Notes under the pieces: generated by a model | Told to the model about the DNA's origin: nothing | Databases searched by the model: none | Seen by the model: only the letters and a program-made list of their open reading frames with translations | Shown: positions 12,901 through 23,500 of the stretch, one piece after another | Position numbering within the stretch: the stretch's first letter is position 1 | Layout of the letters: each line of letters starts with the position of its first letter | Assembly: GCA_963662175.1 (NCBI GenBank) | Contig: OY759216.1 | Location: 38,891,087 to 38,955,086 of the forward strand | DNA length: 64,000 nt | Source of the DNA: Aradus depressus | Taxonomy: Eukaryota > Arthropoda > Insecta > Hemiptera > Aradidae | Direction: 5' to 3' | Position numbers and translations under genes: made by a program

Positions 12901-15900
12901 GAGGAGGGTTTAACTGAAAAACCCTAATAACTACCGGTGAATTTGTCGAACGAAATTTTTCATGAAGATTGATTTTTATCCTATTCTGAATCTTGACCAA
13001 TTTCGAGAGGAAAGCTATGAATATGACAAATATTATTTTACAAAAAAATTAAAAGTAGTTATTCAAAAGACAAAGTTTTAAAATTATTTCAAAGTTGGTA
13101 CAATTCTCGTGCTGCAATAGATTCGGAGTTGCAGCCATTTGAAATATTAAAAACATGCAAAATTTTGAGATTTTTCCACTTTCTATAAGCTTCAATTGCT
13201 CCGAAAAAAATCTTAAAGATGAAGGTACAGACATGAGTCGCTTTGACCTGGATTGACCCATAGATGAAGTCTTACTCAATATAGGCATGAAGTGATGTGT
13301 ACAATTGCAAAGTTGCACTTGAGCTCGGGCTCTGCAGTCGACAACACAGCCAGAGTAGCTGTAGAAACTGTACGTGTCGAGGATATTTTCACTGGACAAT
13401 CGGCATTTTCTCTTTTCAACTGGAATCGTATGAAGCATTGGGTCGTTTTCTGTCTCTGTTACCTAAAAAGGGACCATTCAACTTTTATACGACGTTGCTT
13501 ATACTCTGCAATAAAAAAAACATTTGAAAGTAGAGCTCGACATGCGATGGGGTAGAGTGGTCCTGTCAAAACTCTTCTCATTTACTCTCGAAGATCGTTA
13601 TAAATATTTTATTTAGCCTTCATATGAATCGGCATTAAGTCAAGACACTAAAGCAGCTTATTGTTAATTCACGTTGGAGGATAAAGAATATATTAGAAAA
13701 AGTATTACAACTTCTTCGACAGAATTTCCAGAGTATTTCCTCCATTTGTAAAAATACATATAAGAAAATGTTTTGATAGCAAGCTGGAAACATACTCATA
13801 CATATAGAGTACTTTTTGTTCGCAAACAACATTCTAGGTTTTCTTTAAAGATTTAATTCAAAGCACAACATCACTGAGGGCCAGGATATAAGCTTCGAGA
13901 TAAGACTGATAAGAAGCCTGAGAGGCTGAAAGAGCAAAAGTTTTAATCATATGTTGGAGATAAAAATGAGTGCTTACAAGTCCTACAACGCTCTAATCCA
14001 CCATCTGATTAATACATAATAAAAAAAGGCATCAAAAGGGCCAGTCCCTATTGATAATGAGTTATCCTACGTTTTATTGCGTCTCCGATTAACTCCAAGA
14101 AAAAATTAAAACTTTCCACTGACATTCTCGTGTAATTTTTGAACTTGTCACAATATTTTTTAAATTCATAATACAATTAATTAAAGAGATGCTTTCGTTT
14201 TTTTGCATTAAGAAAGGGTAAACCCAATACCACCGAATATTAAAATTTGTGAACATATCCCACAAAACTGGGACCATACTATCGATTTCCTCATCTGACG
14301 ACATTTTAAAACATACTGGAAGTGAAGTTGGGTAGATACAGGGCTTTGTTATGATTAAGTTCCAAAAATTTCAAAATGAATTAAAGGGTCCTTCGAAATA
14401 AAGTTTGGAAGTGTTTGCCCATGTGTGTGGGGAGAATCAAGACAAACAGTCGTGACTGGTTGGGTCGCACACATTCTGTGTTGCCCGCAAACGTTTAGTT
14501 TGCGATAATGTGCGGCCGGCCTTAGGGAGAATACGATGTACGAACAAAGAATATAAACCTTCTTCTTTCCTTTGCTTCCCTGATTATGTATGAACTGGGC
14601 TTATAAGGATGCTACATATAGAATGTTATGGTAATCCGATCAATCGTTAAAAAGCTTTAGCAATTATTTTACTTTATGGACTCCCCGCAACCCCCTTCCC
14701 TTTCAAATGATGAGGTGCTACATCCTAAGTCAGGGCCTTGCAAGTATCGTGAATATAAATTCAACCAAAAACAGACCACAAAGAACCTGACAACGAAAGT
14801 TGCATAGAATAGATTATCTACAGAGTTCAAGGGTACTCTCTCAATTGTTTTTAAAAAATATATATCATATTTATAGACTGTAGATGAAAGATACTTACCA
14901 CAAAACTTATTGATAAATCAGTTCCCAAAATGACGAAATTCTTTTCTTCTTGAGGTATATTTACAAATGGGACATCCTCTTCGGTGTGAAGATATATCTG
15001 TGAGAGTCGAAATATATATATAGATATGAACACATAGTAACTAATAATTACTATAAAGTTGATATAAAGTCCCAATAGGGATAGCGATATTAGAGAGGTA
15101 GGTGAGGGGCGTTAATCGCTAGTCCCCTGCCTTACGTAACTAAACCTGGGTAGGCACCATTTAGGACTTCCACAGTAGAGCTCATGTTCACCAGAGCGAC
15201 GAAAGAGAAATAATAGACGATTTGACCTTGAAGTTAAAGAGACAAAAACAAACAGTAAAAGTCCTAATCATTCAGGACTGAATCGAGAACATTAAATGTG
15301 CAAACAATTTTTATGCACTTTTACATTTACAACCAGGAGTTGTACGCACTCTATACAGAGCCAAAATTGTCGCATTGGATTAGAGTTGCCAGATTACGTT
15401 GGGCTGGACACGTAAGACGGATGAACGAAGACCTTGTACCCAGGAAACTCGTGAATGTGACACCGGAGGGTAGGAGAAGAGTAGGACGACCCAGAAGAAG
15501 ATGGCTGGAGACCGTGAATAGAGACGCAAGGCGGTTTGGTGCGGTGGGCTGGTGGAGACTGGCCCAGGACAGAACTGCATTGGGACATTTCTTGGAGGAG
15601 GCCAAGGCTCTTGAGGGACTATAGCGCCTATGATGATGATGATTTACATTTATAATCCTCAAGCGTTTGTTTAAAAATAATTCAGTGAGGCTATCTGTCC
15701 ATCACATATGAATAACCTTCTAGCGATTCAACTGGAGGCAACAGTGATAAGGAGAAAGAGAGGGGAGTACATGCCCTACTCGCCTCACCTGCCAACTCAA
15801 ATTGAACCAACTATATCTACTGATATTACTAAAACTTACATTGACATCTTTCGTCACTTTGAATGTCAGGCTTCCAGGCCCTGTATCTTTGTTGACAATA

Positions 15901-18232
15901 TATCTTTCCCTCTTAGCCTCCCTGAATAAATTAAAAATAAAATAAATTAAAAAAAATTCCAATTGCAATTGTGAGATCACATTAATTCTTCTTTGAAGAT
16001 AAGTGGCTAGATATAATTACAAGGAAATTAAACTCAAATGAGAAAATAGGAAAATCCTATATTCTTAACAAAGTAAAACATCGCTTTAGATACAACATGA
16101 CGTATCCCGAAACACTCCAATTGAGATAGATCCTGTTGATCAAAAAGTCATTATTCTGCGCTCCCCACAATAGCCCACTTTTCAAAAAGTCAAACCGCGA
16201 ACCCAACCAGCGGAAAATAAGAATCCAATCATATAAAAGTAAGATATGTTGTATCTACGATGGCATATTACTAATTAAATTAAACTTATGAAGCTATTCT
16301 TTTATAGTTTATCAACTTACTTGTGTCGCGTATGAAGGGAATTGAATGAATAACATGGCCCTGTTTCTGTAACTAAAATTTTGAAGTGATTACAACAGTT
16401 CACACTTTGTTCCATCCAAAAACAGTCTTTAATAAGGTCCTCACAAACAAGACGAGTCTAAAAAGTTATATAAATCAAGCTGTTATTACTATTAATATTC
16501 ACTATAAATATAAAGAATTCAATCCTTATATAGCAGTCTGGTATTTTTTGAACCTTTCTTTCTTTTTATTTATTCTTAAATTTTAAGTTTTTTTTTTTTT
16601 TTGCTTGACCTAAGTGTACGTAAACATGGTGTTTCAGTAGGTTCACTGATAAAGTATTTAATTGAAGGGAATATGAATACAAACATCACTTACATTATCA
16701 ATGAGATATTTCAAATCCTCAGTACAATTGATCGATTTGCCACAAAGTGTATCACAAGAGTAACATGTTCCGTCGAAAAATACTATCTGTCTTAAGAATG
16801 TTTCCAAGTCAAAATCATGGTCCTTACCAAATAACCTGTTGAAATAAATTCGGGTTATATTGAGGTATTTGTTTTTTTTATCTTACAATTAGCCGTGTCA
16901 ACACCGAATACATAAATTGAGTTTTCCAAATAAGAATTAAAATGAAAGACAGGGCAAACGTAATTAAAACATGAATAAATTTAACTTCTTTTCGAAATAT
17001 TGTCTATTTCACAAAAATTGTATACATACACTGGTTTCGGCATTATGCCGTCAGGGCGCCGGAAGCTCAGAGGTAGCATGTTAGTCTACTAAGCTCAAGA
17101 TCATGGGTTCGAAGCCCGGCCGAAGCCCTTAGGTTTTTTATCTGGGAGGTGAAAACACCTTGAGCACGCCGTCCCTCCGTTGAAACGTTAAACTATGGAC
17201 CCGAGCCTGTACGATGCCAGGTACATATATGATAGATGTTATGGGACGAGATTTATCTTACAAATAAAAGACGTTGTCTTCCCACTGTTTTATTTTTGAC
17301 TATAACCAGTTTTCAACACAACAGCGTCATCACCTGTGGTACATCCCACCCTTAGCGTAGCGGTTAAAGGACAACTGGCCAGTGAATCCTTTTTGATGCT
17401 CTTTGATCTGATACGCTACTCAACAAAAATGTAACATAACAATGGTAATTACTTGTCGGCAGATTCTACAGTTCCTCCAAGATCGGCATCTGTTTGACAG
17501 ACAGAGACAGACACGAAGGAAGTATTCCATGCCAAGTGGTCCTTCTTCAGATGGAAACTGATGGGATTTTCAACGTAAGTGTTGTACGACTTGAAGAAAA
17601 GTACCATGAGTCCCCACAATGCCAGAAGACAGGAGCACATCCAGAAAAAACTGGAGCAAATCATTGGCAAAGAGTTCATTAAGACAGCCAGCTTATTCAA
17701 AAATTTCAAAAGTATAAAATAAATAAGGAAATTAATAGTTTCGAAGCAAAATTATTGAAACTAACTACCGGGGCAACCATCGTTATAGTAACCACAGGGC
17801 TGTCTGCTTGCCAGCATGACTTCTTTAGCGTGTACATTCCGTTTTTCTGTCTATGTGTTTGACGGTCTGCCTTTCTGTTGTAAAATGTCCGAGTTGTCTT
17901 CTGCATGAGGGCGAAAAAAAAAAAAAAAAAAAAGTTCGTCCCCATTTAATATGAATTTATTTATTTTTATGTGATCCCAAAAAATCCCGAACCAGCTTGC
18001 AGCCAAAAAAATTTTAAAAACATTTTTTGTAACACATTATGTATATTTGCTCCGAAACCTCTAAGTGTTACCGTTTATGAGATGTACTAAAAAAAAATAA
18101 CTATTTTGAAGTTCTTTTCAAGGCCACAGCAGTGGAGGCTTGCATGATCTCAATGAGGACCTTTAATATATTGAACTAAATGGCTAAGCATCTATAAATA
18201 AAAACGTGTATTTTTTTAATATTGACTATTTC

Positions 18233-18282
<50 letters not shown>

Positions 18283-19281
18283 ACTCTCATATTTTTTTTT
18301 TCTTTTAGCCTGCGCTGACACTCCCTCGAAAGTTTATTTTCATTATTCACTATCCTCAGAGAAGATCGCGAGGCCACCTCCTGTTCAAGTCAGGATGGGA
18401 ATGATAGGATAGGGCTTGAGCGAGAGGATTTGAATGAAAGGAAAGGTTTCTGTGAAATGTTTGGAATCGGTATTGGATTAGTTCGTTGACAGTGGGAATA
18501 TTGTGATCTCTGTGTAGGACTTTATTGGTAATGTAGAAAGGAGCGTTGATAATTCGTCGCAGGAGTTTAAACTGGAATGCTTGAATACGATTGATGTTCG
18601 ACTGTTTAGCTGCACCCCAAAGTTCGAATCCGTACGTCCAAACGAGACGTATAATGGGACGTCTTGTAAATCGTAGGTTTATTGTTAGTTGTCAGTTTTG
18701 ATTTTGGTCCAAGTAGTCGACGTAACAGTCCGTATCTTCGATTCAGTTCTTGTCGTTTAAGTCGTGTATGTGGGTTCCACGTTAGTCTACTGTCTAGGTA
18801 AAACCCGAGGTAGCGGACTTGTTTGGAAGAATACATAAATATGACAGTACTTTCGATATTGCTATCTTCAGCCACGACTTAACAAGTACTGAAGATCTGC
18901 AAAAAATGTTAAGTATCTATAGTCTAGGTTGTTAAGAGGCCCAGTTACAGTCAGTGAAAGAAGGAAGTTCAAATTAATGCAGTAGGTAAAAAAATAATAA
19001 ATCATACTCTTTAAAGAGTTATAACAATTTTCATCAATGTACCCTTACCAAAACCAACACTTCGCTACTGCACTAGATGAAATATCTTTAAAAAGTTACC
19101 GTTCTGTCCAATGTAGGTTTGGCTGTGAGATATACTTGAGGCCATGTATGGAAGAGTTATCTAAAAAAATCCTTAACATGTTCATTGTGAAAACTTTCTG
19201 TGGATAGTGGATGGGGATTGTTGATCTCCCATCAGTAGTTAGGGATGTTGAGGGTCCATCAAAAGACCCATTTAGAGCCAT
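9978..19281 (-). CDS. ppk: Pickpocket-family DEG/ENaC channel, gene B (complete, 11 exons)
   Basis: Sodium-channel subunit, 491 aa. Exons: 19100-19281, 17453-17650, 16694-16835, 16321-16457, 15840-15921, 14899-14997, 13276-13462, 12421-12474, 11642-11753, 11077-11147, 9978-10189; all introns GT-AG, all phases agree (1476 nt). Order of landmarks: SSIHGLKYISQPNLHWTER before membrane segment 1 (FFWMCSCLLALWGLMVLFF); extracellular HLAWNTSFVSVSVC; VNCCNHFKILVTETGPCYSF; DTGPGSLTFKV; YLHTEEDVPFV; EKRKCRLSSEN; QLCNCTHHFMP; the 18-codon exon with TCDLHGLVCLSRH; VCPCYPSCTEHDY; then GGTVGLFLGVSLLSVVE, the second membrane segment with the G-x-S selectivity filter, and a basic cytoplasmic tail. Length is normal for the family. 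The start Met is the first in the exon; a later Met (MNMLRIF) is an alternative. Intact splice sites and frame argue that it is functional. Confidence 0.95.
10250..10795 (-). mobile_element. R1-like LINE C-terminal remnant
   Basis: GC-richer island in the last intron of gene B. On the minus strand, in shifting frames, it shows EEWIVRKWQQRW...GRTTY, resembling the end of the RNase-H-like region of R1-clade elements, then PYCSCGG and CPLYDPARVESVR, which resemble their cysteine tail. Several stops and frameshifts mark it as decayed. Clade is an inference from motif style. Confidence 0.55.
11917..11978. repeat. Short palindrome
   Basis: AACTTGTTCTTTTAGCTCAAG and its near-perfect reverse complement are separated by only about 9 bases. 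It would form a stable hairpin of about 27 bp in transcripts; it lies in intron 8 of ppk gene B. A second inverted pair flanks 11373-11527 (TTTTTTTCTGAGATTCAG / CTGAATCTCAGAG). Probably remnants of small inverted-repeat elements. Confidence 0.7.
12118..12160 (-). ncRNA. Hammerhead-ribozyme-like core
   Basis: On the minus strand: CTGACGA, then CGGTGCAATGCC (hairpin), then GAAA, then CTGGTAG. CTGANGA and GAAA are the invariant parts of the hammerhead core and the spacing is right. Upstream CTAAAC and downstream GTTTG sequences can pair as helix I. Self-cleavage has not been shown. In the intron of ppk gene B between exons 8 and 7. Confidence 0.55.
15130..15245 (+). mobile_element. Body fragment of tRNA-derived SINE family 1
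   Basis: AACCTGGGTAGGCACC, GGACTTCCACAGTAGAG and TCATGTTCACCAGAG match the 3' body of the complete SINE at 48960-49306. The tRNA head is absent. Lies in the intron between gene B exons 6 and 5. Confidence 0.7.
15310..15640 (+). mobile_element. LINE reverse-transcriptase C-terminal fragment
   Basis: The plus frame reads LRWAGHVRRMNEDLVPRKLV, then GRRRVGRPRRRWLETVNRD and GWWRLAQDR. The RWAGHV..M and GRP..RW motifs mark the C-terminus of RTE/CR1-like non-LTR elements common in arthropods. It stops at 15624 and is antisense to ppk gene B, in an intron. The rest of the element is gone. Confidence 0.8.
17028..17055 (-). ncRNA. Truncated hammerhead-like core
   Basis: Minus strand CTGACGGCATAATGCC, GAAA, CCAGTG. 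One adenine of CTGACGA is missing and the element is cut exactly at the core by the SINE that begins at 17056. Preceded by the AATATTGTCTATTTCAC flank shared with the other copies. Confidence 0.45.
17056..17230 (+). mobile_element. tRNA-derived SINE, family 1, partial copy
   Basis: tRNA-like head GCGCCGGAAGCTCAGAGGTA (degenerate A box), GGGTTCGAAGCCC (B box), then the family body with TTATCTGGGAGGTGAAAAC, GAGCACGCCGTCC and GAGCCTGTACGATG. It ends earlier than the full-length copies. It is not a functional tRNA gene: the acceptor stem cannot form. Lies in the intron between gene B exons 3 and 2. Confidence 0.8.
17298..17342 (-). ncRNA. Hammerhead-ribozyme-like core, second family
   Basis: Minus strand: GTACCACAGG, TGATGA, CGCTGTTGTGTT, GAAA, ACTGGTTATAGTC. 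It matches the better copy at 22941-22985 in inverse orientation; the first C of CTGATGA is replaced by G. The flanks (TAAAACAGTGGGAAGACAAC against TAAAACAGTCGGAAGACAAC) confirm that the two are the same element. Confidence 0.5.
18236..18280. repeat. (AT)n microsatellite
   Basis: About 22 AT units between two halves of a hammerhead-type dispersed repeat, in intron 1 of ppk gene B. Confidence 0.95.
18380..18840 (-). mobile_element. Jockey-like LINE ORF2 C-terminal fragment
   Basis: Minus strand: VRYLGFYLDSRLTWNPHT, RRYGLLRRLLG, then after a frameshift IIRLVWTYGFELWGAAK, IQAFQFKLLRRIINAPF and LHRDHNIPTVNELI. These are standard motifs after the reverse-transcriptase domain of Jockey-type LINEs. 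The frameshift near 18690 shows decay. It appears to have inserted into a hammerhead-bearing repeat whose two parts flank it (18208-18290 and 18843-18920). Confidence 0.8.
18843..18878 (-). ncRNA. Hammerhead-like core
   Basis: Minus strand GTCGTGG, CTGAAGA, TAGCAATATC, GAAA, GTACTGTC. Both invariant parts are present; helix II is shortened relative to the copy at 51280. Confidence 0.5.
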
Positions 19282-19659
19282 CCACTATCGGCAGATCAGC
19301 CTTTCACCATAATGTTAACTGTAGGGACGATCGTTGGACTCAGACGTTAGTTCATGTAGTCAAGAGAAAATGACTAAATCGAACACCAACATATGAAAAT
19401 ACAAAACAAATCGATGGTTGATAAAAAACAAAAAGGTAATCACACACATTGCACTTCCACATCTCGAATTATATGTAATTAACTAAGTTTCTGCTCTCCC
19501 TTTAAGCACTTCTTATCTTTGGCTGAAAATTAGCGAGTGTCTTTTTCAGGGATATCCCAATTCGCATAAAAAATTCATTCATTTGATTCATATGAAACAG
19601 GATAACCGTAATAATAAATTCAAGTTACAAATATATTGATTAATAAAGTCGACAGTATC

Positions 19660-19940
19660 TTTTCAATGTAGAAGGAATTCGAGGTACTGTCGTATAAATG
19701 AAAAATTCAAAATTTGCCAGTTTCGAAAACTATTTATTTCCTTCTCGAGGGCCTTATAATGACTTGAGTGGATGTGTGTGCTGAAGGTGTTGTGAGTTTG
19801 TGTCATATACGTACGACACAAACTCACAACAAGACCCTGAAGAAGGAAATAAATAGTTTTCGAAACGTTGGCCAAATTTTGAATTTTTCATTTACACAAC
19901 AGAACTTCGAATTCCTTCTACATTACAAATATATGTTTTT
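19660..19940. mobile_element. Foldback element with two hammerhead-like arms
   Basis: Two inverted arms of about 90 bp starting TGTAGAAGGAATTCGAGG and ending CGAATTCCTTCTACA. The plus arm (19831-19874) reads CCCTGAAGA, AGGAAATAAATAGTTTTC, GAAAC, GTTGGCC: a hammerhead-like core with CTGAAGA and GAAA. The minus arm is degenerate (CTCGAGA). It lies just upstream of the first exon of ppk gene B, 0.4-0.7 kb away, so it could affect the gene B promoter region. Confidence 0.6.
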
Positions 19941-20520
19941 CATAATTTTGGAGTCAAACAAATAAAGAATGACGATTAAACATAAGTTACAAATATATAC
20001 GTAAAGATAACCCGGTAAAATGAATTTTTTCTGATGAACCGGGCTAAAAGAAAGATTATTCTGGTACTTAAAATGATAACTGAAAATATAAGAAGGAAAT
20101 AAAGGAAAACACCAACATTTTTTATATTTGGGTCATTCCACAAGAACTCAACACACATGATCCCTTCTGATTTCAGTGTACATTATTTTTTTTTAAATAT
20201 TCCTAACGAATGATATTGGTTTAAGTAGGTTATAGACGTACATATATATATTTTTTAATATTTATTTTTGTCTACAGTTTTCGGCCAAACGACTAGATGG
20301 CTCTAAACCAAATGGTAGGTTAAAAAATAAAGTAAAAAGTATGTTTTAAAAAAATATTGTCTATTTCATAAAATATATATAAAATATGGGAATCCTTTTG
20401 GTATTGCTACCATCTTCATCGCCACGACTATATTGAAATCGTAAGGCGTCAAGTGGGACGTTTCCATGAGTTCGTATGGAATGACCAATTCTAATTTAAT
20501 TTGTTGCTTACAGTGTTCAA

Positions 20521-20526
20521 TTTATT
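20521..20526 (-). terminator. Likely polyadenylation signal of ppk gene C
   Basis: AATAAA on the minus strand about 51 bp beyond the gene C stop codon at 20577-20579. Confidence 0.5.
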
Positions 20527-20576
20527 ATTGCAAAACCACCCCAAGAGTACTGCTGTGTTGATGAGGCAGGCATCAT

Positions 20577-23500
20577 TCACGAACGAAATTTTCTGTATAC
20601 AAACAGTACAAATCGGAGAGTGAAGAAATAAACCAGTTCAGCTAAACTAAGAACACTGCATCCGAGACATAGACCAACCGTTCCTCCAAACTGAACTGTA
20701 ACATAAGTTAGAGGTTATTTCAGTGAAATAATTCAGACCAACCTTGATAAAATGACGATGAAGGAAAAAGAAAAACATTAGTAATACAGGGTTCATTTTG
20801 GGAAGTTTCCAAATCTAGAAATTGCTCGAGGACTGTTAAACTGTCAGTCCTTGAAGATTGCTACCCTTGGGAAATACTATTTAAAAAAACGAGTTTAGCT
20901 CGATTCTTTTTATTTTTGAAGTGTAACTACGTTACTTAGATGTAGCGGGACGCTTTGAGGTAGATGCAGCGTTTTCCCTCTCGAAAACGCAAACGAAAAC
21001 ATTCATAACCTTTCACTTTTGATGTTTTTTAATATATTTCTATATACCGTATCAATGGTTAGTTTTCCTGAATTAAATTATTTCTTACCCTGTACCAACG
21101 TTAACAAATATAGAAAATAAAAATATAGTCTATTAGCAGAAAGAGAGACTGAAACTAGTAGGGTTAGGTTAGGTGAAGTTAAACATCAAACGTGTATACT
21201 AACTGCATACACACTGTTTTTTTATCGTGATTTTATCAAGAGACATATATTTCCCTAAGAGTTATACACTTTTAATACAGGCAGGCCTAAAATCTATAAT
21301 TTCTATAGGTTACTACTAGCAAAGGTACAACATGGTAGCTTGTGTAAGGGCATATTAAATAAATGCAACAAACATCTTTTGGAAATGTTGTCTATTATGC
21401 AAAATACGTAAACTGGCGACTTCAGGAATATTTTGTGAAATAAACAACATTTTCAATAAGGGTTTGTTTTATTTGTTTATCACAAGTTTCCACACTCAAT
21501 ATGTCCGCGGTTTCTCATCTTGGAACTAGGTCGTATTCATAATGGTGATGTTCCAGAATCGTCTTAACAAAAACAAAAAATCCCGTCCTTCGTTTTTAAT
21601 GGTAATCCAATTTCTCCTATGGTAATATTTATTTTTAAAAGCGCAATAATTACAATAAGATCTATATCTCTTCATAATACATTTATTAATTTTTCAGCCC
21701 GTCATTGTGGCCTTTCACAAATTGTTAAAAGTAAGGAAAGAAATTATACTATAAAATTACAAAAATAAAAACACCAATAATTCAAATAGAATTTTTGTAA
21801 TAATACACACCAAATTTAAGAAGATCGTATCTCCAAATCCTATTTTTTTCAGGACGTTACGTCACAATAGTATAAAATGGAGATTATCGTAAAAGCAGTT
21901 ACATTCTTCTTAAATCGGCATATAACAACCAACTATGAAACAATTAACCTTTTATATATTCTATAAATATATTCTATCTATAGATCAAATCTTCGCAGCT
22001 AAATTTTTGACCAAAAAATAGGCTAATAATCTCAAAATCGGAAAATGTGTAGTTGCGAAGTTCTTAAATTGGCATGTCGATATCACATATTACCAAGTAA
22101 GTTGTAAAATCCGAAAACAACGTCTCTCTTGAGTCTGCTTTTAGGGTATCTAATAAGACTGTACTTGAAACTTGTTCCCAAATTCCTGAAAACACGTTTA
22201 GATGGAATATAAGTATTTTATTTCTAAATATTTTTTAAACAATACAATTACAATGGATAATCGATGATGTGGAGTACATTATGTACTTAGTACGTAGTTG
22301 TTATGTCCTCACATCATCGATTTGATTAGATATCCCTTTTCTTACTTCTTCTTCTCCAAGATTCTGATCTATAATTTTTCTATCAATCAACTTTTTTTTT
22401 TTTTTTTACAGAACATAATTATTGAGTCGACATCGATGTTTAACTAGTCTCGTGTTTAGTCTTGACTCAACTTATATTCTGTAAAAAGAACTTTGATTTA
22501 CAGAAGGAATGTTAACATAAAGAACACATAAATTATAGATACTGATAATGAGAGTACTTCTCTTTTTGAAAATTTTATTTATTTATAACATAATGAATAT
22601 CTATGAAACAACCAGCCAAAAAACCTTTTTACAGTACATATATATATATTTATTTATTATATTTGATGACAAAATTCCTTTGGCTGTATGGCGAATGTTA
22701 TACTATTTTACCATCATGCAGAGTTTTGTTTTAGTTATTGTGTATTATATTGAATGTTTTTATATGTGGAGTGAGTGAGTGAACCTAGCTATCCCCACAC
22801 CTTTGAGCTATGCCAGTTGTCCTTTAACCGCTGTGATGTATGGGTGGGGTAAGTAAGTTTATATTTTGTTACTCTGTATCCTGATGCTTTAAAATTTATA
22901 CTTTTCATTATTTGTATATTTTATTTATTCTATCATAGTTGTACCACTGATGATGAAGCTGTTGCTTTGAAAACCGGTTCTGGTCAAAATAAAACAGTCG
23001 GAAGACAACATCTTTTGTTTCTATGAAAAATCTCATCCTAAAGCATCTTACTATGACATTTGGACCTTTTTTTTCATGTTACTTAGTATTAAGTTTTATC
23101 AGGTCACATGAAGTACAGTCAGGGCTGCAGGCAACAGGAGCAGGTGGAGGCCCCCCCCCCCCTCACTAACTTGCACCACATATTTATATCTAATAATACA
23201 TACATCAACTTACCAAATGACTAAATTCTCATTACTAGCAACGTAGTTGGTCTGGTCACAGAGAGGGTCACATCTGCACTCAACCTTGTCTCCAGCTGCA
23301 TCCAACATTTTTACCAGTCTCTCTGCAATAGTCAAACACTCAAACAGGGTACCGCAGAGGAAAATAATCCTATCTTCAAACTGGGGCTATAACGTTTGGA
23401 TTTTTTAACAAAAAGCTTGTTTTTCAAAAAGTATAAACGTTCTAACAACATTAAAAATTATTTTCTTCAATACATTTTTAAGAAAAGGATTCCTATTTGA

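Noticed and set aside
17651..17709. Upstream extension of ppk gene B exon 2 (frame open to 17709)
   Set aside because: There is no ATG at its start, and the acceptor at 17650 joins in phase to the exon at 19100-19281, which supplies the expected N-terminal motif.
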